NCBI GenBank assembly: GCA_963667205.1
Contig: OY762959.1
Span: 1,364,001 to 1,428,000 of the forward strand
Length of the DNA stretch: 64,000 nucleotides
Direction of reading: 5' to 3'
Origin: CF-162 sp963667205
GTDB taxonomy: Bacteria; Chloroflexota; Dehalococcoidia; SM23-28-2; RBG-16-64-32
Position 1 is the first letter of the stretch. Every line of letters begins with the position of its first letter. A model generated the notes under the pieces. It worked only from the letters and a program-made list of their open reading frames with translations, ran no database searches and was not told the origin of the DNA. Both the position numbers and the translations under genes were made by a program. Of the stretch, positions 1-11,185 are shown piece by piece.

Positions 1-147
1 GAGCAGGCAGCGAAGGCGCGGCCGGAAGCTCCGTCTGATCCGAAAGAGCCGGCCGACTTCGCTGGCGATAAGGCCGGTGCGGGTCGGTACATCCTTGGCT
101 TCCTTCTAGCCAGCCTCCTCGGGCTATGGATCGTGTACTGGGCCTGA
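1..147 (+). CDS. C-terminal end of a small membrane protein (5' end outside window)
   Basis: Frame 1 is open from the first base and encodes 48 residues before a TGA at 145-147. The visible part is a charged, Pro/Ala/Lys-rich linker followed by one hydrophobic segment (YILGFLLASLLGLWIVYWA), so it is probably a membrane-anchored protein. The same frame continues past the TGA into a second hydrophobic segment, see the next entry. I do not recognise the family, and no start codon is visible because the gene enters from outside the window. Confidence 0.45.
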   Translation, partial: EQAAKARPEAPSDPKEPADFAGDKAGAGRYILGFLLASLLGLWIVYWA

Positions 148-294
148 TACTACGGCTGGCAGGGTATCTGGATTAGCCTCGTCATTTTCATCATCGGCGT
201 CATCGGCCTGGTGGCTTTCGGCGGCAGCATCGGTGGATGCCAGGAAGGTTTCCAGAACGGCCCCCAGGGCTACGGGTCCTACACGTGCCAATAG
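148..294 (+). other. In-frame continuation after the TGA: second transmembrane segment
   Basis: The frame that stops at the TGA (145-147) reads on without a gap for 48 more codons to TAG at 292-294. It encodes a Trp/Tyr-rich stretch, a hydrophobic segment (WISLVIFIIGVIGLVAFG) and a Gly/Gln/Cys tail (YGSYTCQ). No ATG, GTG or TTG with a ribosome binding site precedes the hydrophobic segment. This looks like the second half of one two-helix protein interrupted by a TGA, perhaps a Trp codon altered to TGA by mutation or sequencing error. Selenocysteine recoding is not supported by any motif here. Confidence 0.35.
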
Positions 295-426
295 TGGGTA
301 CGAAGGCGTAGTTCCAGGCTCCCAGTCTGGAGCCGATCACCCCTGAACGGGCGGCGGCGAGGAGACGTCCACGTATCCCACCGGCACCAACCCGTCTCCT
401 TCGCCTGCCCCCCGGCCCAGCGCTAC

Positions 427-454
427 TTGACGGGCGGTTATCTTCCTGTACAGT
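427..454 (+). promoter_or_regulatory. Possible sigma-70 promoter for the PAS-LuxR gene
   Basis: TTGACG at 427-432 and TACAGT at 449-454 are separated by 16 bases, about 60 bases upstream of the GTG start at 517. The rest of 295-516 shows no gene. Confidence 0.3.
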
Positions 455-516
455 CCCCATACCGACCGGTGTACGGCGCAGGGGCGCGCCGGCAGGCGTT
501 TTGGGGGTGAGAGTTC

Positions 517-1924
517 GTGCGAGACGATGTCGAATCGGTCCGCGAACCCGGTGTTCGCGACCTGGAGTCCGTGTCCGAGCGCTTCCGCACGGTGTTCGAG
601 GACGGCCCACTCGGAATCGTCGTCATTGGAGCGGACCTCCGGTTCTCCGACGTCAACCCTGCATTCTGCGAGCTGCTCGGCTACCGGAAGGCTGAGTTGC
701 TCGGTCGTTCGCTCGACGAAGTCACGCACGCGGAAGACGTGGAAAGCACCGCCGGTATGGCGCAACAGGCGTTGCAGGCCGATGGATCCTACCGGCACGC
801 AGACAAAAGACTGCTGACGAAGAGCGGCGCGACCGTTTGGGTATCACTGCTAATCACGTTCGTTAGCAACGACGACTCAGGCCCGCCGTACGGGCTTGCG
901 ATGGTCGTCGACATCAATGAGCGTAAGCGCACAGAGCAGGCCCTGCGAACGCCCCTTGAGACTTCCCGGGCGCTGCTCAACGTCCCCATCGGCTCCGCCA
1001 TCTTGATGGAGCTCGACGGCACGATCGTGGCCCTGAATTCGACTGCCGTCGAGCGACTACCGGGCGACGCCGGCGATCTCCTGGGCCGTTCCATCTACGA
1101 TCTGATGCCCCCCGAGACGGCCCGCAGCCGAAAGGCCGCCGTCCGCTGCGTAGAGGCCTCGGCCGAACCCGAGAGAATCGAGGAAAGAACCTCCGACGGG
1201 TGGTTCATCACAAGGATCTATCCGGTTCTCGACGATAGCGGATCGGTCGCCCGGGTTGCCCTCTACATCCGAGACATTACCCGGCTGAGGCATGCTGAGG
1301 CGGCACTTGAAGAGAGCCAGTCCACGGTTGGCGCCCTCCTCACCGGCACCCCTTGACATGGTCTTCCGAATTACCGCAGACGCTACTTTTCTGGACTTCC
1401 TACCGGCCAGTGACCTCGATCCGCTGGTACCGCCGGGCGAATTCCTGGGTAAGCGAGCGGCCGACGTGCTGCCGGCGGAGATCGCCGGAGAGGTCGAACG
1501 AAAGATCAACCTCGCCCTCCGCACAGACGAGCTTCAGGAGCTCGAATACGACCTCGCCACCGAAAAGGGCCTTAAGAGCTTTGAAGCTCGAATTGCTCCT
1601 ATCGGCGGAAACGAGGTGCTTGCCATCGTCCGCGACGTCACCGCCCGCCGCCGCGCTCAGGACGACCTCGAACGCCTCCGCGACGCGCTCGAGGCCAGGG
1701 TCGAACAGACCGTCTCCAGCAGCACCGCATACGGCCTCAGCTTTCGCGAGCTCACCGTCCTCTATCTTGCGGCGGAAGGACGCTCAGACAAAGAGATCGC
1801 TTCGATCCTCGGCATCAGTCACCGCACGGTACAGACACACATCACCCACATCCTCCAGAAGATGGACGCCTCCAACAGGGCCGAGGCCAGCGCACGCGCC
1901 CAACGGGAAGGCCTTATCGGCTGA
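517..1924 (+). CDS. PAS-PAS-PAS-LuxR transcriptional regulator, frameshifted
   Basis: A sensor-regulator with three PAS-like domains and a C-terminal LuxR/GerE helix-turn-helix. GTG start at 517 with GGGGGTGA 6 bases upstream. Frame 1 encodes PAS1 (about residues 20-130, ending DINERKRTEQAL) and PAS2 (about 140-265, ending YIRDITRLRHAEAAL), then stops at TGA 1354-1356. Frame 2 continues at once with PAS3 (FRITADATFLDF to IVRDVTARRRAQDDL), a short coiled coil and the HTH (LSFRELTVLYLAAEGRSDKE, HRTVQTHITHILQKMDASNR). Removing one C from the CCCC run at 1349-1352 restores a single frame of about 468 codons. An independent second gene (ATG 1358) is less likely because it would begin inside a PAS domain. 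It lies 66 bases upstream of the Cache-channel gene and may regulate it (inference). Its ligand is unknown. Confidence 0.7.
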
Positions 1925-1990
1925 ACCGCGGAGTGATTACGTGTTCTTGCGGATGACCGCCATCAGACCGACCGAGGATCATACCAGCCA

Positions 1991-4414
<2,424 letters not shown>

Positions 4415-4422
4415 GAGACCCT

Positions 4423-5310
4423 ATGCTCACCCGACTGATCCGCACAGCAACAGCCGCAGCTCTTGCCACGATCGCAGCCGCTTTCGTCTTCGCCGCCTGC
4501 GACGGCAACGAGGGCAGTCGCCCGAGCAACCTCCCCTGCTCAGATCCATCTGGCGTCCCCGAGTTGCAGGACGGCATCCTCCACATCGGCTCTGAACTCG
4601 ACTTCGAGCCGATCATTTTCGTCGACGCCGAAACCGCTGCCCCGAACGGCCTCGACGTGGATCTTGCCAAAGCGCTCGCTCGAACCATCTGCGTCGACTT
4701 GGAGTTCGTTCGGACCGATTTCGACCGTTTGATCGAAGCCGTCAACGCCCACGAGTTCGATATCATCCTTTCCGGAATGACCATCACCAGCGAGCGTTCG
4801 CGGAGTATCGATTTCATACCTTATGCCAACGTAGGTACCGCCATCCTCGTTCGCGACGGTAACCCCACGGAAGCCCGCGGGCTGGCCGACCTCTGCGGCC
4901 TGGCCGTCGCCGTTCAGAGAGTCACGATCCAGGTCAGCCAGCTCGCAGCTCAGGATCTCGCTTGCTCGCTGGCCGGGAAAGGCCGCATCGACATACTAAG
5001 GTTCGACACGAACCCCGAGGCAGTGACGGATCTCGCTACAGCCGGCTCCGACGCCAGCATCAGCGACTTTCCCGCTGCGTTCGTCTCCGCCAGAGAGTCA
5101 AGCGGCAGACTCGAGCTCCTTGAGGAGCAGATCGAGCCGCAGCCTTACGGTATCGGCGTCCGCTACGATTCAAGCGCCTTGAACTTCAGTTTGAGCGAGG
5201 CACTTCATAGCCTCGCCTGCTCGAAGGAGTACGACGAGATACTTGAAGCTTGGAGTCTGGGCACGAGTACGATCTTCGCCGACTTCGATGACGAGAGTTG
5301 TCCGGACTAA
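4423..5310 (+). CDS. Lipoprotein extracellular solute-binding protein, family 3 (amino-acid type)
   Basis: 295 residues. ATG 4423 with AGGAGA at 4413-4418, 8 bases after the TAG of the channel gene, so the two are translationally coupled. The N-terminus is a lipoprotein signal (hydrophobic stretch, then FVFAAC lipobox), so the mature protein should be tethered outside the membrane. The body is a type II periplasmic-binding fold. GLDVDLAKALA, DFDRLIEAVNAHEFDIILSG and MTITSERSRSIDFIPYANVG are the classic family 3 motifs, where TxxR contacts the ligand alpha-carboxylate. No ABC permease or ATPase is adjacent. Its only partner is the channel gene, so it may present an amino-acid-like ligand to that receptor rather than feed an importer (inference). 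Later Cys residues (for example SLACSKEY) could form disulfides. Confidence 0.85.
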   Translation: MLTRLIRTATAAALATIAAAFVFAACDGNEGSRPSNLPCSDPSGVPELQDGILHIGSELDFEPIIFVDAETAAPNGLDVDLAKALARTICVDLEFVRTDFDRLIEAVNAHEFDIILSGMTITSERSRSIDFIPYANVGTAILVRDGNPTEARGLADLCGLAVAVQRVTIQVSQLAAQDLACSLAGKGRIDILRFDTNPEAVTDLATAGSDASISDFPAAFVSARESSGRLELLEEQIEPQPYGIGVRYDSSALNFSLSEALHSLACSKEYDEILEAWSLGTSTIFADFDDESCPD

Positions 5311-5382
5311 CCTCGCACCCCGGTTTCACCCCGGACGTCGGACCTGAGAAGTCGTGGTCGTCCACGGCGGCTGACGTTTCGG

Positions 5383-6993
5383 TCATGCGTCGTCAAAGAG
5401 TGTTTCGATGTTCTTCTTGATGCCATCTGCAACGTAGAGCGCGATCGCCTGGATCGTCGAGGTAGGATTCACGCCACCTGCCGTCACGAAGACACTGCCA
5501 TCCACGATGAAGAGGTTCTTCGCGTCGTGCGCCTGTCCCCGCTCGTTTACTACTGAGGTCTTCGGGTCCCGGCCCATCCGGGCTGTTCCCATTAGGTGCC
5601 ATCCCGCCTCCCGAAACAGCGGCTGCGCAACGGTCTCAACTGCGCCCGCAGCGGTCAGTGCTTCCTTCGCCCGTTCCACCGCGTGCGCCAGCATGTTCCG
5701 GCTGTTCTCGCTTAACCGATAGGTGACCTTCGGCGCTGGTATCCCGTTGGCGTCAGCCAGCTCTGGGTCGAGGGTGACGGTGTTGGTTTCCTCCGGCAGA
5801 TCCTCTGTAATAGCGAGCAGCGACGCTGTGTGGTTGTAGAGGCGGCCGAAAGCCGGGTGGTGGTCCTCGCCCCATGGAACCAATCCTTGAATCATTCCGG
5901 ACAACGCGGACTGTGCCGGGCCGAGACCCCGCACTGCCTCAAACGAGTACCCCCGTACGAACCCTCTCGAGCGATCGGTCCGATAGAATTCGTGGCTCCA
6001 GAACGAGCAGCCAACGGGTCCGCGCCGGCCGTACAGCGGCTCCTCGAAGACGCCGCTGATCGCCGCGTACGGATGAAACATCAGGTTCTTTCCCACGAGG
6101 CCGCTGCTGTTGGCCAGCCCATCGGGGTGCTGTTCGCTTTTCGAGTTGAGCAGCAACCGGGGCGTGCCGATGCCATTGCACGCCAGCACGACGATTTCAG
6201 CCTTTTGCTCCTGTAGCTCTCCATCGGCGTCGTAGTAGAGGACACCGTCAGCCATCCCGTCCGCCCGCACCGTGATCTCCCGCACGCGGCACCCGGTACG
6301 CACCTGCACGCCCTTTCGCTGAGCTACTGGCCAATAGGTGATGTCGGTACTGGCCTTGGCACCCTGCGCGCAGCCGCTTAAGCAGGGGCCAAGGTTTATG
6401 CATGGGTCACGTCCTTCATACTCCTGCGACAAGATGGCGCTATCAGAAGGCCACCAGTGCCAGCCGAGCTTCTCGAAGCCGGCCGCCAGCGTGTTTCCGG
6501 TCTTGCCGAGGGGGATCGGCGGCAACGGCGGTTCGTGATATGGGTACGCCGGGTCGCCCGCCAGACCGGAGACGCCCATCATCCGGTCGTTCAGCGCGAA
6601 GTAGGGTTCAAGGGTCTGGTAGTCGATCGGCCAGTCCTCCCCGACTCCGTCCTCGCTCTTCGTCCGAAAGTCGCGGGGCGTCAGCCGTGGGAAATGCGCA
6701 GCCCAGAGGATGGTGCTGCCGCCCACGGCGTTGAACATCAGCGGTGAAATCTCGGATTGCTGCTCGTTGACAGGGTAGTCGGCGGGCAGACCACGCACGT
6801 TCGGGCTGGGTGAGAACTCCCCCATCGAGCGTGCTTCCCAGTCCAGACCGTTGCTCGGGTAGTCCTGCTGCCTCATCCACGGGCCTTGGTCAAGGCAGAG
6901 GACGCTCGTGCCTGTGTCAGCGATGCTCCAGGCGAAGGCCGCACCCGATGCACCCGCGCCGATCACCAGCACACCCACGGGCTCGTTCGGCAT
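5383..6993 (-). CDS. GMC-family FAD-dependent oxidoreductase
   Basis: 536 residues, ATG at 6993. The N-terminal Rossmann motif VIGAGASGAAFAWSIADTG binds FAD. GGSTILWAAHFPRL is the second GMC signature. The C-terminal half carries the catalytic His in GWHLMGTARMG and the Asn in GGVNPTSTIQAIA, the usual His/Asn pair. The family oxidises alcohols or sugars using FAD. The layout resembles the gluconate/choline dehydrogenase-like bacterial subgroup that passes electrons to a membrane acceptor, but no cytochrome subunit is adjacent and the substrate cannot be told. It is convergent with the binding-protein gene and follows the amidase gene on the same strand after a 221-base gap with no clear promoter. 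Confidence 0.88.
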   Translation of the reverse strand: MPNEPVGVLVIGAGASGAAFAWSIADTGTSVLCLDQGPWMRQQDYPSNGLDWEARSMGEFSPSPNVRGLPADYPVNEQQSEISPLMFNAVGGSTILWAAHFPRLTPRDFRTKSEDGVGEDWPIDYQTLEPYFALNDRMMGVSGLAGDPAYPYHEPPLPPIPLGKTGNTLAAGFEKLGWHWWPSDSAILSQEYEGRDPCINLGPCLSGCAQGAKASTDITYWPVAQRKGVQVRTGCRVREITVRADGMADGVLYYDADGELQEQKAEIVVLACNGIGTPRLLLNSKSEQHPDGLANSSGLVGKNLMFHPYAAISGVFEEPLYGRRGPVGCSFWSHEFYRTDRSRGFVRGYSFEAVRGLGPAQSALSGMIQGLVPWGEDHHPAFGRLYNHTASLLAITEDLPEETNTVTLDPELADANGIPAPKVTYRLSENSRNMLAHAVERAKEALTAAGAVETVAQPLFREAGWHLMGTARMGRDPKTSVVNERGQAHDAKNLFIVDGSVFVTAGGVNPTSTIQAIALYVADGIKKNIETLFDDA

Positions 6994-7214
6994 GGCAACA
7001 TCCTACAGCTATCCTCGGCGCCCAAAGCCATGGCCAGAACATGGTGCCGCAGCGTAGCCCTCCGACGCCCTATTCGGACAATGCGCTGTCAGGAGGTGGA
7101 GACAGTCTGCTTAGTGTCAGGGCATAGCCTGCGACCGGGAGACCGACAGCATACTAGAGCCAGCAAGCGGGCGACGACGACCCCCAGGTCAGGCCCTTCC
7201 TTGCCCGCAGGTCA

Positions 7215-8741
7215 CTATCCGTGGTCCTCCTCGAAAGCGTGCGCGGCTCTCAGAACAGTCGCGTCCTCCCAGCGCCTCCCGACAAGCATCATCCCAACCG
7301 GAAGGCCAAGCACCTCAGCGCAGGGAACGCTGATCGCCGGGTGGCCCGTGAGATTGAACGGGCAGCTGTTCACGTGATGCCCAACACCCGACGCGAACAT
7401 CTCTTCTCGGGACGCGTCGGCGATCAGCGGCAGGGCCGTCCCAAACGGGGCGCATGTCGGCATCACCAGCAGGTCTACGTCGCGGAAGGCCGCTTCGTAG
7501 GCGTCCTCAAGCAGCCGGACCTGGTTCTGGGCCCGGGCGTAGAAACGCCCGTGGTACTCATCAAGCATGTACTCGCCCATCAGGATGAGTAGCTTGACCG
7601 AGTCCGGGAACTCGTCCGCCTTCCGCTTCCGCGCCTTGCCAAGGAACTCGATCATGGCCGTGGGATAGTAGCCCTTCCAGCCGGTTCCGAAACCGTTCCC
7701 GCGTACCATGCCCGCGAGACCGCCTTCACTGAAGATCGGGTTGTATATGTGTATCCCATCGCGGTGGAGGGGGACGGAGATCTCTCGCACCGTGGCGCCC
7801 GCTTTCTCGAACTTGAACGCCGCCTCCCTCACGGCCGTGTCCACATCGTCGGACGCCTCGGGCCATCCGAACCCCTCCTGCAGGACGCCCAGCCTGAGGT
7901 CGACCACGCCCCCAGCCAGCGTCTCCGTGTACTCGGTGGGTTGGATGGCATCCCTCTGTCGCGGGTCAAGCGGGTCGGATCCGGCGATGACCTCAAGCAG
8001 CAGGGCGACGTCATGCACGGAACGCCCGATCGGCCCCGCATGGTCCAGGGTGTTCTCCAAAGGCAGTATCCCCGTGTACGGCACCAGCCCGTAGGTGGGT
8101 TTCAATCCGTACACGCCACACAACGCGCTGGGGATGCGAACGGAGCCACCCTGATCGCCGCCGATCGACAGGTCGCAGGCCCCGGCGGCGACAAGCGCGG
8201 CGCTGCCGCTGGATGAGCCGCCCGCAGAGTGAGCAGGACTACGAGGATTGAGCACAAAGCCCGTATCCGCGGTGTTGGATGTGCCGGAAAGGCAGAAGTT
8301 CTCGCACACCGCCTTGCCGACGACCTCCCCGCCGGCGTCCAGAACGCGTTGAACGATCGTAGCGTCCACGTCGGGAACGAACCCTTCGAGAACCGATGAC
8401 CCGCTCATCATCGGGATGCCGGCAAGGCAGATGTTGTCCTTCAGAGCGACAGTCTTGCCACTGAGCTTCCCCTCGCGCTCGCCTTTGATCGAGCAGCGCC
8501 AGTACCAGGCGTTGAGCGGGTTCTGCTCCGCGGACGGGCGATAGCCGCCGTCACGCGCGTGCCTCACCTCAGGCTTGGGCTCCGGCAGAGACGCGACCCG
8601 CCGATAGGATTCGAGCGTCCGCTCCGCCAGGTTCGCGAAGAAGTCCACGTCTCCGTTCGTGAGGCTCATTCCGTAGAGCGCGCCGATCTGCCGTAGCCTG
8701 TCTCTTGACGGTGGCCTGATCTCGTCTTCAGCGCTCGGCAT
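7215..8741 (-). CDS. Amidase signature (AS) family amidohydrolase
   Basis: 508 residues from ATG 8741, chosen because GAGGAGG lies 7 bases upstream and the first conserved residues follow; the frame is open further upstream but unsupported. The Ser-cisSer-Lys triad is visible: Lys in SGKTVALKDNICLAG, the cis-Ser in the GGSSSGSAALVAAG signature, and the nucleophile Ser in GGDQGGSVRIP. The family hydrolyses amides, including carbamates, ureido acids and biuret-type products, and glutaminyl-tRNA. With no GatB or GatC nearby, a catabolic amidase is more likely. It is divergent from a HyuB gene, which also suggests work on cyclic or ureido amides (inference). Confidence 0.88.
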   Translation of the reverse strand: MPSAEDEIRPPSRDRLRQIGALYGMSLTNGDVDFFANLAERTLESYRRVASLPEPKPEVRHARDGGYRPSAEQNPLNAWYWRCSIKGEREGKLSGKTVALKDNICLAGIPMMSGSSVLEGFVPDVDATIVQRVLDAGGEVVGKAVCENFCLSGTSNTADTGFVLNPRSPAHSAGGSSSGSAALVAAGACDLSIGGDQGGSVRIPSALCGVYGLKPTYGLVPYTGILPLENTLDHAGPIGRSVHDVALLLEVIAGSDPLDPRQRDAIQPTEYTETLAGGVVDLRLGVLQEGFGWPEASDDVDTAVREAAFKFEKAGATVREISVPLHRDGIHIYNPIFSEGGLAGMVRGNGFGTGWKGYYPTAMIEFLGKARKRKADEFPDSVKLLILMGEYMLDEYHGRFYARAQNQVRLLEDAYEAAFRDVDLLVMPTCAPFGTALPLIADASREEMFASGVGHHVNSCPFNLTGHPAISVPCAEVLGLPVGMMLVGRRWEDATVLRAAHAFEEDHG

Positions 8742-8793
8742 CTCGCGCCTCCTCTGCCGTCTGCCTGGGTCGAATGAGCCAGAGACCCGCTCG

Positions 8794-8822
8794 TTGCGTT
8801 TCTTACTGGCGTCACATAGTAT
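8794..8822 (+). promoter_or_regulatory. Possible promoter for the HyuB gene
   Basis: TTGCGT (8794-8799) and TAGTAT (8817-8822) with 17-base spacing lie 40 bases before the start, inside the divergent amidase/HyuB gap. Confidence 0.4.
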
Positions 8823-8861
8823 GCCAGCCGACCCCTGCATTTCTGCTCCCGGCGGATCGGA

Positions 8862-10625
8862 GTGGCACAAACGATGTCCAGCTCAGATGCTCAGAACGGC
8901 CGAACGATAGACCAGGTCACCGCCGAGATTATCCGCAACTATTTCCTCTCGGCGGTACGCGAAATGACCAACGTAACCATCCGGTCGGCGTACTCCACTT
9001 GCTTCAGCGAGGGGGTCGACTTCACCTGCGCGATCTTCGACGAACGAGGCCGTCTTTTTGCGCAGGAGGCCGGTTTGCCCGTGCACATCGGGGCCCTGGA
9101 GGACGAGCTTGAGGTCATGCTGGAAAAGGCGGGTGAGCTGGAAGAAGGAGATATCCTGCTTCACAACGATCCGTTTGAGGGCGCCAACCACCAGTCGGAC
9201 GTCGTGCTCGCCATGCCCGTCTTCTGGGAAGGCGAACTGATCGGCGTGAGCGTGAACCGCGGCCACTGGGCGGACATAGGGGCAATGTTCGCTGGAGGCT
9301 ACGGCCTGGCCCGCCACGTAGCCCAGGAAGGGCTCATCATCCCTGTGTGCAGGTTGTACAGACGCGGGAAACTGGACCGCGAGGTGCAGGAGTTCATCCT
9401 CAAGAACATTCGGATGTCCAGCCTCGTATGGGGTGACATTCAAGCACAGGTTTCATCAGCTCAGACTGCTGCCACCCGAATGCGCGAGATCGTTGAACGG
9501 TACGGCCTGAAGGTAGTGCGGGAGGCTATTCAGTACAGCCTGGACTATGCCCGGCACCGCTTTCTCGAGCGCATGGACGTCTTGCCCAACGGCATCTTCA
9601 CGGCGGAGGACGTAATGGATGACGACGGGTTTGGCCGCGGCCCCTACCGCATCAAGGCGACGATCGAAAAGACGACCGACAAGATCAAGGTCGACTTTTC
9701 GGGCACGGACAAGCAGGCGCAGGGGGCGGCGAACTGTACCCTCGGCGCTACGAAGTCGGCGGTCATTACGGCGCTTAAGGCCCTCATCGACCCCGAGATG
9801 CCCCTGAACTCCGGCATCCGGGGAATCGTCGAGATCAACGCGCCCGCCGGAACGATAGTGAATCCCACGTACCCGGCGCCGGTCTGCTGCGCGTCCGCTG
9901 ATTCCACGGCGCGCATCTGCGAGACCATCCTCCGCTGCTGGGTGGATGCCGTTCCGGAACGCGCGCTGGCCGGGAGCTACAGCAGCGGCCTCAACTCAAC
10001 CGGCTGGGGCACGACCAGCAACGGCAAGGAGTTCCTCTGGTACATCTTCGGCCCCGGGGGCACCGGCGCGCGCCACACACGCGACGGCTGTGCGGTTGAG
10101 TGGCACTCAATGGCTTGCTGCGGCAACGAATCGATCGAGGTGTGGGAGTCCCGCTACCCGGTGCGTTTCCACAAGCGGGAGCTGCGCACCGACTCAGGCG
10201 GTGCGGGAAGAACCCGTGGTGGAGTGGGCGATGTGCGTGTCATGGAGTGTCTTGCGGAGACGCTGGTCAGCTCGTACCTGGACCGCTGGGAGTCCAGTCC
10301 CTGGGGCATCCATGGCGGCCTGCCGGCAGCCTGCAACGAGCTGGCTCTCGAGCGTGACGGCGCTGAAAGAAGCTTCAGTGAGTGCTTTGGCCTCCCGTCG
10401 CCTTCGAAGTTCGCGAACGTGACGCTGGCTCTTGGCGACCGATTCATCATGAGATCCGGCGGTGGTGGCGGCTACGGCCCGGCACAGGAGCGCGATCCGG
10501 AGCTGGTGGCACGCGATGTCAGAGACGGCTACGTGTCGGCGCAGTTTGCCCGGGAGGTCTACGGGGTTGCGCTGGCGCCGAACGGATCCGTCGACCGCGA
10601 CGGAACACGAGCGCTGAGAGCCTGA
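8862..10625 (+). CDS. Hydantoinase B / oxoprolinase family protein (HyuB-like), orphan
   Basis: 587 residues. GTG 8862 has GGCGGA 5 bases upstream; ATG 8874 is an alternative. Family hallmarks: REMTNVTIRSAYSTCFSEGV near the N-terminus, LLHNDPFEGANHQSDV, SVNRGHWADIG, IWGDIQ-type VWGDIQAQVSSAQ, DPEMPLNSGIRGI, and a glycine-rich C-terminus (RSGGGGGYGPAQERDPE). HyuB subunits act with HyuA in ATP-dependent opening of hydantoins, 5-oxoproline or related carboxylase reactions. There is no HyuA next to it; the only HyuA in the window is at 39982-41970. Two closer relatives of each other lie at 36369 and 38235. It may borrow a distant HyuA or have a different role. Confidence 0.85.
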   Translation: MAQTMSSSDAQNGRTIDQVTAEIIRNYFLSAVREMTNVTIRSAYSTCFSEGVDFTCAIFDERGRLFAQEAGLPVHIGALEDELEVMLEKAGELEEGDILLHNDPFEGANHQSDVVLAMPVFWEGELIGVSVNRGHWADIGAMFAGGYGLARHVAQEGLIIPVCRLYRRGKLDREVQEFILKNIRMSSLVWGDIQAQVSSAQTAATRMREIVERYGLKVVREAIQYSLDYARHRFLERMDVLPNGIFTAEDVMDDDGFGRGPYRIKATIEKTTDKIKVDFSGTDKQAQGAANCTLGATKSAVITALKALIDPEMPLNSGIRGIVEINAPAGTIVNPTYPAPVCCASADSTARICETILRCWVDAVPERALAGSYSSGLNSTGWGTTSNGKEFLWYIFGPGGTGARHTRDGCAVEWHSMACCGNESIEVWESRYPVRFHKRELRTDSGGAGRTRGGVGDVRVMECLAETLVSSYLDRWESSPWGIHGGLPAACNELALERDGAERSFSECFGLPSPSKFANVTLALGDRFIMRSGGGGGYGPAQERDPELVARDVRDGYVSAQFAREVYGVALAPNGSVDRDGTRALRA

Positions 10626-10694
10626 ACCGCGGCACCGCGGAGCCGGGTGGACTCGAAGTCGTGAGATACTGGAGGCGGAGCTGGACCGCGATCG

Positions 10695-10723
10695 TTGTAG
10701 TACTCGGCTCCCGGAGGTACGAT
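10695..10723 (+). promoter_or_regulatory. Possible promoter for the DUF35-thiolase pair
   Basis: TTGTAG (10695-10700) and TACGAT (10718-10723) are 17 bases apart, 33 bases before the TTG start of the DUF35 gene. Confidence 0.3.
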
Positions 10724-10756
10724 CCAATCCCATGCACTCGATAAGGCGAACAGCTG

Positions 10757-11185
10757 TTGCCTAAGCCGATCGACGAGAAGCTCCTTCGTATCGGCCCGTC
10801 CTTTCCGGACGGCTGGTCGCTTGCGGCGCAGAAGTGCGGCGAATGCGGGACGATCTCCCATCCGCTGCGATACCGATGTCCGCGCTGCGGGGCCGACGAT
10901 CTTGCCGACGTCGTTCTCGAGAAGACCGGCACGATAAAGGCGCTGACGCGGGTCCACCAGACGAGCCCGGACTCCGTGATTCCGGCACCCTACTGGGTAG
11001 CCCTCATCCAGATCGATTCCGGCCCCGTCAGCGAGGCGGTTAGCGCCGCTCATACGAGCGGCGCGGACGTATCGCCCGGCGACCGTGTGACCCTTGTTCT
11101 GGACATCGTAGGAAACGACGAGGCGGGGGAAGAGATTGCCGCCTACCGATTCTCGACGGACATGGCAGCGGAGGTGACGACGTGA
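10757..11185 (+). CDS. DUF35 OB-fold protein with zinc ribbon (thiolase partner)
   Basis: 142 residues with TTG start at 10757. The rubredoxin-like zinc ribbon is visible as CGECGTISHPLRYRCPRCG (two CxxC pairs), followed by an OB-fold (GTIKALTRVHQ to GDRVTLVLDIV). Such proteins bind acyl-CoA or a partner thiolase/hydroxymethylglutaryl synthase and form mixed complexes; in steroid degradation, the DUF35 domain of ChsH2 pairs with the thiolase-like aldolase Ltp2. The stop overlaps the GTG of the next gene by 4 bases (GTGA), so it is translationally coupled to a thiolase-like protein, which fits this pairing. Confidence 0.85.
   Translation: MPKPIDEKLLRIGPSFPDGWSLAAQKCGECGTISHPLRYRCPRCGADDLADVVLEKTGTIKALTRVHQTSPDSVIPAPYWVALIQIDSGPVSEAVSAAHTSGADVSPGDRVTLVLDIVGNDEAGEEIAAYRFSTDMAAEVTT

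Noticed and set aside
145..147. TGA as a second selenocysteine codon
   Set aside because: No redox motif, Cys partner or hairpin at SECIS distance is visible; a Trp-to-stop change is simpler.
337..798. Long minus-strand ORFs opposite the PAS regulator and many similar antisense ORFs across the window
   Set aside because: They are shadows of the coding strand in high-GC DNA, with no ribosome sites, no recognisable domains and skewed Arg/Ser/Pro composition.
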